NCBI GenBank assembly: GCA_021234155.1
Contig: JAJEKV010000023.1
Coordinates: forward strand, 7,604,009-7,668,008
Length of the DNA stretch: 64,000 bases
Origin: Isoetes taiwanensis
Taxonomy: Eukaryota; Streptophyta; Lycopodiopsida; Isoetales; Isoetaceae
Reading direction: 5' to 3'
Part shown: positions 58,629 to 64,000 of the stretch, one piece after another
How the letters are laid out: every line of letters begins with the position of its first letter
Position numbering within the stretch: position 1 is the stretch's first letter
Position numbers and translations under genes: made by a program
The notes under the pieces: generated by a model
What the model saw: the letters and a program-made list of their open reading frames with translations, nothing else
Databases searched by the model: none
What the model was told of the DNA's origin: nothing

Positions 58629-59610
58629 ATGGCAACCAGATTTGGGACTACGCTCCTCAATTCAATAGAAGTTTATACTGGTGGCTCAAGATTCCAAGTC
58701 TGGAAGGAAAAAATACTTGAGGTGTTGAACGCAGAAGGTCTGATGGAAATTATAGAGCCACCAGAAGGTAAAGATCTGAAAGAGATACTGGAGAAAATGG
58801 CAAAAATGAAGCTCAAGGAAGGTGAAAGTTCTGGTAAGACTGAAGGGCTTGGTTCTATTTATGCTGATAATAAAATTAGAGAGGCAAGGGGAATTATAGC
58901 ATGTAAAGTGGGATCCAGCATACTGTTGAGAATGAGAGGAACGAATCCTCAACAAATGTGGGCATAAATCATTCTCGCAGCTAGACATCCTAGAAAAGAG
59001 CTAAGAGAACTAAAATATAGTGAAAATGAGAATATCACTGAATTTTTTGTAAAATTGGATAATATATTTGCTGATTTAGATGCCGTAGAAGCTAGATTGA
59101 GTGATGAATTTCAAGTATTAGCTATAGCCCGTGCATTTTCCAGATATGATGTATTATCCATGTTAATCAGGACCACAACTAAAAATCGTGATGATGCTAA
59201 GAGATTAGTAAGAACAGAGCTGGAGCAGCATAAAATAGGTGTGGAGGAAGAAGAGGGTTCTGAGAGTTCTAAAATTCTGTTTGCTGGCAAAGTAAAGAGT
59301 AAAAAGACCTATCCCTCGCTTTTATTGTCATGAAATTGGACATTTAAAGATAGATTGTCTGAAATTGAACAAAGAAATGTTAAGCTGCTATAATTGTGGG
59401 GGGTTAGGTCACATTTCCACGACATGCTCTAGTCCACAAAATTATAACAAGGGTCATGGGAGATGGCAAGCTGAAAGGGGGAGCTCCATTGCAAGAGGAA
59501 GTGGGAGCTCATTCAGGGGAAGAGGAAGAAGAGGAGCAGCCAGGGTTAATGTGACTCAAGAAGTTGCAGAACAAGATCGACTTAAAAAGAACAAGACGAT
59601 CAAGAGGTAA
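58629..59610 (+). pseudogene. Gag of the second copia
   Basis: The ATG at 58629 opens 'MATRFGTTLLNSIEVYTGGS' with RFQVWK, a copia gag start. A TAA at about 58965 interrupts. The frame resumes with 'NITEFFVKLDNIFADLDAVE' (59055-59333) and then shifts. Two zinc knuckles follow: a damaged 'FYCHEIGHLKIDC' and a perfect 'CYNCGGLGHISTTC'. A Gly/Arg-rich stretch comes next (59365-59610). Confidence 0.8.
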
Positions 59611-59618
59611 TACCTATT

Positions 59619-60300
59619 GTGCTATCAACATACAAAGCAAATAGATATATTTCTAACCATGAAGTTGATGAATTTATACTTGATAGTAGAGCTGAACGAT
59701 CAGTAGTTAATTTTACTGATTACCTGGCTAATGTTTCTTCCAGTAAGCATTTGAGCCATGTACAGTTAGGAAATGGAGATTTACAGAAGGTAACAGGGAA
59801 CGGAATGTTGGAACTATTCGATTTACAAGGAAATTGTGTGAATGTGTCAGATGTTCTGTGTGTCCTAGGTCTGTATAAAAATCTCATATCAGTGAGTCAA
59901 TTAGTTGATCTTGGATATGAATTAAGGTTTGATAAGAAAGGTTGCAACATATTTTTGGATAATGAATTAAGGTTTTTTGCAAAACGTGTTGGGAGTTTAT
60001 TTCAATTTTCAAATAATGTTCTGGAAAGCATAAAAGTATTCTCAGTATCTATTGCTTCGGTTTGGCATAATAGACTTGCTCATACACATATAAATAATAT
60101 CATATTCATGATAAATAAAGGTCTCATTAGTGAAGAAGATGGCATAGCCAAGGAGTTTGTTTGTCCAGGATGCATGTTAGGCAAGTTAACTAGATTGCCA
60201 TTTAACAGATCTAAGAAAAAAGCAAAAGGACCTCTTGATCTTATTCATACGGATTTATGTGGAAGGAAAGACAGGTAAAAGGTATTTTATATCCTTTATT
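59619..60300 (+). pseudogene. Protease and integrase start of the second copia
   Basis: The frame encodes 'VDEFILDSRAERSVVNF', where the protease triplet DSG has become DSR. It continues with 'VSDVLCVLGLYKNLISVSQL', the GAG-pre-integrase zinc site 'VWHNRLAHTHINN' and 'CPGCMLGKLTRLPFNRS', and 'LDLIHTDLCG', the first integrase Asp. A frameshift then leads to 'KTGKRYFISFIDDL', after which integrase, reverse transcriptase and RNase H are missing. Confidence 0.8.
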
Positions 60301-60329
60301 GATGATTTATTGGAATTTCTTACAGATTT

Positions 60330-62489
60330 GGTCGCGCAAATCCAAAGCAAATGAAGGTTGCTAGCATTTTTATTTTGTTTTTTTGCTCTGATTCTAAAGT
60401 TTATAATTAATAACAGGAAATTAGATTAGTCAGTACGTTGTTAATCTAGAATCCAATTGCTAAATTAGTCTGTGCAAAATTAGATAGAGGAATATTGGTC
60501 ACCTCTTAATTAATAAGCTAGTGTATAACTTAAGGATGAGTAATTAATAAGCTAGTGTATAACTTAAGGATGAGGAGTTATTATCTGAAGGAATTCATAA
60601 GTTTAACTGGGAAAGAAAAATACCTTTTTTAGCCTCTTCAAAGTTCCTTGTGTTTATTTGTATCTAGGCAATAATCATAAGCAACGCCTTCCCAAATCTT
60701 GGATCTCTATATAGGTGTCATATAAATGCTCTTAAATGCACATGACCTTGACAGAAGTTAAGCTGCTTCATATACATCTAAACTAGCTTTGCAACAAGTT
60801 TCTAGATGCTTATGCTTTAAAGCTCTATTTACATTGAGCCAATGTCATGTATTCTGAAACCAAATTTCATTTGCTAACTTTGTCTCAGATGTTCCTCTAG
60901 TAAATTTTCTAGTTTTGCAAGTTCTCATGCCAACCAAACAGAAATCTCTCATTGTCTCTATATTATTGTATGATGTCTTTATATTATTGTACATAACATT
61001 TGATCATTATAATTTTCTCTTGAATGATAGATATCAATTAAATTCTTAAAAACCCATTATTATTATCATCTCCGGGGATGATACTTTGCAACCTGTAGGT
61101 ATAATTATAAAATGGAATTTCTTCGTGTTCCACTTAGCAATTGAAATTGTATAGGCCCACATTTTGTATAATCCTAATTTGGAACTATGAAAATCTTGGC
61201 TCAAAAGATTTCAAGACGAATCAAACATTGAAACTTCAAGAGGGGCATCAGCTTTCTGTCCGACCTTTCATGATAAATTTTACGTGCATTTCTGAACCAT
61301 ATTTGATAATATGACATATGGTACTGCACTTGGTTGGCTCAGGATTCATATACCCTAGATTCAAAGATCTCAGAGGTAAAGATCATGTCCTCGGGTATTC
61401 CAGGCCACCTCCAACGGGATCCGTTCGGGAGGGCCCATTCTGCTATATTGACTCAAGCCAAGTGGCGGGTGTATCATCCCAACTATCAAAAACCCCAATG
61501 CATCATGGTTGTCCGTGGCTGAGAGATCCCGTCCTCTGGGATCACACCGGCATTTTCAACCTCCGAAACCCCTTGATATCGTAGAAGGCTATCGGCCACT
61601 GGTTATCTCCTCCCCCAGGATCCTCTGGTCCCTTGACATGGATCCTTTCCTCTCGGATCCCGCAATCTTGGCTGATTATCTGCCGAATTGATCCCATCCT
61701 CTGGGATCCCCAGCACCTTGACATGGATCCCCTCCTCTAGGATCCCGGAGACGTGACTATTAACGGTCGAGGTTATCCGCCAAAGTGATCCCGTCGAGAT
61801 AACCTGGGAATTAAAGTTTATTAAAAATATTAATTTAAATAATTCCCTTATTTAACACTAGACCTATCCCGTGCGGACCATTGAAGGGCATTTTGAAGGT
61901 TCACATCAAAAAAATCATATAAAATCAAGGACACAAAAACTAGCCAAACCCTTTCTAGGAGTTCATAGATGGCAATCATGCTTCACATGAAAAATACACA
62001 AAAAATATATCATCTTCCATTCTTGTGAATTATGCTCTAGCAAACCCAAGGGGTCAAGTACCAAAAGCTTCATGTTCACACGAAGTAAAGCTGTCTTGAT
62101 GAAATATTTTTTTGATTTTTTTTTTTGTTGTAATATTATTTTTCTACCAAGATATAAAGCAAGGCACAAAAAACAACATCTTAATTCGAAGTCTGTGAAG
62201 GAAGATAGAGCAATTCAAACATGACAGAGTCAAAACTGTCCTCTGCCTGCTGAGAACTAGTACTGGTTCCAAGAAAGCAGTTGTGATATAAAAACAACAA
62301 CTTTCAGAAGGAGATCAATTTTGAGCTCAAATTTGGCATATAGGTAGTTCACGAGGTCCTCCATCCTAGAAAAATCTTCGTTGATTTTGAATTTGATGTT
62401 CTGACTTTTACTTCTATTTTCAATTTTAGGGAATTTATACAAATGGATAACACTGCTATATATCACCAATTATCGTTTAGAAATGTCCA
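60330..62489. other. Non-coding spacer, in part old LTR sequence
   Basis: Sequence after the GATTT duplication should be the rest of the gypsy 3' LTR. Its end is not defined. A 33-35 bp duplication (AATTAATAAGCTAGTGTATA then ACTTAAGGATGAG) lies at about 60506-60574. A cluster of GGATCC inverted repeats lies at 61524-61745. The T-rich run at 62105-62127 has no visible role. No gene is seen. Confidence 0.45.
61524..61745. repeat. Array of GGATCC-type inverted repeats
   Basis: Four units of the form (G)GATCCC-x-TCCTCT-x-GGATC(C) occur at 61524-61543, 61640-61660, 61690-61708 and 61725-61745. In each the outer GATCC arms are inverted around a TCCTCT core. TTGACATGGATCC precedes two of them. Confidence 0.8.
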
Positions 62490-63750
62490 GATGCCTTTTC
62501 AAAGCACAATGCCATGTTGGTCTCTTGGTTAGAGTGAGGATACATCCTTGTACCCAATACCCATTGACAAATATTTTTGGTCCACTCCTTCCTCATGTAG
62601 GCTGCCGACTTAGGGTACTGCGGATATTCCTCACGAAGTCTTCCAATTTTTTGGTGGCCTCTACTGCTTCCCTGTACTCTTCATCATACTCACTGACTCG
62701 TGGAGGACCTTCTATCCTGTACATGATATAACTAAGTTCCTTAAACATTTCGTTTCGTGCCAACTTGTTCTTGACATTCTTACGCAACGACTTAATTCAA
62801 GCCCTCCTCACGTGGGAAAACCTATAAAATAAACAAGGTTAGTACATATGAAAGTTTCCCAAGGTTTAAGGTTTAACAAGTTACATTTTTCACGACCTTA
62901 ATCTCAGCATGGGCATCATCTGTAATGATGCAAGAAGGAAGCCAATCAAGATCATCCTCGCATAAGGAATCCGTTAGGGCTTGCATCCACTCTATCGTAG
63001 GTCTAGTGTTCTGAGAATTGGTTAAAATATAAGCCAATGGAAAATCATTGGAATACTCATCGAAGATGATAAGTGTGAAAAGATAGAACCTGTATAAGCT
63101 TATCCAATAATCAACTCAATGTACATTGATCACGCATATTAAAAGTTGAAGAGGAACCATACCTCTTGTCATTTGTTTTGAAAGTAGAGTCCATGCAAAT
63201 GGCTCTATTCTTACTAAATCTCAACATGGACTCCCTTTGGATTGGAGTCATAACTCCTAATTGAAACAAGTCTCCTTGCTCATTTTAGAACACAGAATCT
63301 TGGTGTTGTTGAACCCACATATGGGTGCTAGTGGGAAGATCTTCATGTAGCCATATGTTAGGAACAACACCCATCTCAACATTGTATATGTCCCATATTT
63401 TCAGCATATCATCCGTACATTCCATGCACATCAAGTTTCAATCTCCACCTCTCTTCATGCATGTTCATCACACTATGTGGCATGTGCCATTGCACAAGCT
63501 TTTTTCTGACCTATTCCTTCAATTATTGTGAGATCCAAGGTGCTAACTTGAACTTAATTCCATTCTTTGGGTCAATGGACTTACCATGGCAAGGCACAAC
63601 TTGGATATTCTTGTGATCAAACCCATAATAAGTGATATGTGAAAATTATGAAAGGAGATAGAGTTGCCTGATTGTGAAATGGCACTGGCAGCCCCTACGT
63701 ATATCCTTTCCCCTCTCAACCCGTCTGCCAGGTGGACGTGGTCCATCCTC
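62490..63750 (-). pseudogene. MULE-type transposase remnant
   Basis: Reading downwards from 63720 in changing frames: a basic segment 'RRGCQCHFTIRQLYLL' with 'YGFDHKNIQVV', 'GVMTPIQRESMLRFSKNRAI' followed by CMDSTFKTND (first catalytic Asp, about 63200), 'EYSNDFPLAYILTNSQNTRP', 'DWLPSCIITDDAHAEIK' (second Asp, about 62930), an ORF at 62787-62593 with the charged helix 'SEYDEEYREAVEATKKLEDF', and 'YMRKEWTKNICQWVLGTRMY' plus PHSNQETN. The order matches MULE transposases (MULE domain, then the W...R...P...TN segment). Stops and frameshifts are numerous. No inverted ends were seen. Confidence 0.6.
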
Positions 63751-64000
63751 AACTACATGAGTGTTTGTTGTCTTGTCTTGAGGTCCATATGAACATCAAT
63801 ATCTGTATTGTGCATTATAAGTTAATGTAGAATTAAGTTTAATTCGAATAGAAGCACAACAAATGACTTCAAAAAGCAAGCACTACAAGTGAACACAATA
63901 ACTTATTGGATCTTGGACTGATGATTTTGAAAACAAACACATGAATCAAACAATATCCATACCTTTTCAATGTCGAATAGGAATCCTTATAGGGTCTTCT
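63751..64000. other. Window end, nothing identified
   Basis: AT-rich sequence without a recognisable feature. It may hold more of the MULE element to the right. Confidence 0.4.

Larger units (their letters stand above)
58086..60324 (+). mobile_element. Deleted Ty1/copia element nested in the gypsy 3' LTR
   Basis: A 5' LTR (58086-58607, TGTGAATAT...TTCTTACA) is followed by a primer-site variant TGATATCAGAGC (58609-58620), gag, two zinc knuckles, protease and the first part of integrase. Coding sequence stops at 'RYFISFIDDL' (about 60300), and within 15 bp the text GAATTTCTTACA, identical to the end of the 5' LTR, appears. GATTT flanks the whole on both sides (58081-58085 and 60325-60329). An internal deletion from integrase to the last bases of the 3' LTR explains this. 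The LTR start was placed from the duplication, so it is less certain. Confidence 0.75.

Noticed and set aside
1-64000. CRISPR arrays, bacterial operons or a novel defence cluster
   Set aside because: No regularly spaced repeats with unique spacers and no prokaryotic gene organisation. Introns, PPR and retrotransposon content show plant nuclear DNA.

Overview
The window is nuclear DNA of a plant with a large, retrotransposon-rich genome. Every recognisable gene is plant or transposon. The single-copy genes have spliceosomal introns, and the rest is mostly decayed LTR retrotransposons and LINEs, with remnants of hAT, MULE and possibly CACTA-like DNA transposons. A PPR remnant with repeated 'MYAKCGSL'-type helices, LINE reverse transcriptases of the 'GLRQGCPMSP...YIDQ' type and a bare sporopollenin-type polyketide synthase fit a seed-free vascular plant, most likely a fern. 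That placement is inference and no species is claimed.

Three host genes look intact. (1) An aluminium-activated malate transporter (ALMT) family channel on the + strand, 2259-6264, with six exons whose junctions I could place to the base (558 aa). (2) An anther-specific chalcone-synthase-like (ASCL) type III polyketide synthase on the - strand, 11183-12648, with two exons and the classic intron inside a Cys codon (405 aa). (3) TRM61, the catalytic subunit of tRNA m1A58 methyltransferase, on the - strand, 41021-42836, with three exons (369 aa). Host-gene remnants are a PPR gene (14080-15345, -) and a DEAH-box RNA helicase (40100-40730, -). A U6 snRNA-like stretch lies inside ALMT intron 2.

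The rest is layered transposons. A complete Ty3/gypsy chromovirus (22212-28520, -) has 657-bp LTRs, target duplication CAAAC, an initiator-Met primer site and a chromodomain, but carries stops and frameshifts. A second, older + strand gypsy chromovirus (about 47430 to beyond 58085) has been hit twice. A Ty1/copia element (48960-54218, -) with two identical 349-bp LTRs and duplication GTAGC sits between its protease and reverse transcriptase. A second copia (58086-60324, +), reduced by an internal deletion, sits in its 3' LTR with duplication GATTT. A gypsy fragment lies at 43990-45720 (-). At least two LINE families recur: 'LINE-A' (8327-8708, 30332-30571, 34835-35351) and 'LINE-B' (6470-7885, 32290-33020, 34440-35425, plus a piece in ALMT intron 2). 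LINE-A is inserted into LINE-B at 34.8 kb and into a 100-110 bp tandem repeat with a tRNA-like end at 8.3 kb. Other LINE pieces lie at 18.2-19.8 kb (+) and 29.4-31.7 kb (-). hAT (9353-9811) and MULE (62490-63750) transposase remnants complete the picture.

There is no operon or gene cluster here. The host genes are unrelated in function and separated by transposon debris. I found no convincing undescribed system. The most informative signals are the nested insertions with readable duplications, a copia element that looks freshly inserted yet has broken genes, the U6-like sequence, and several hairpin or tandem-repeat structures. All splice sites, identities and counts were read by eye.
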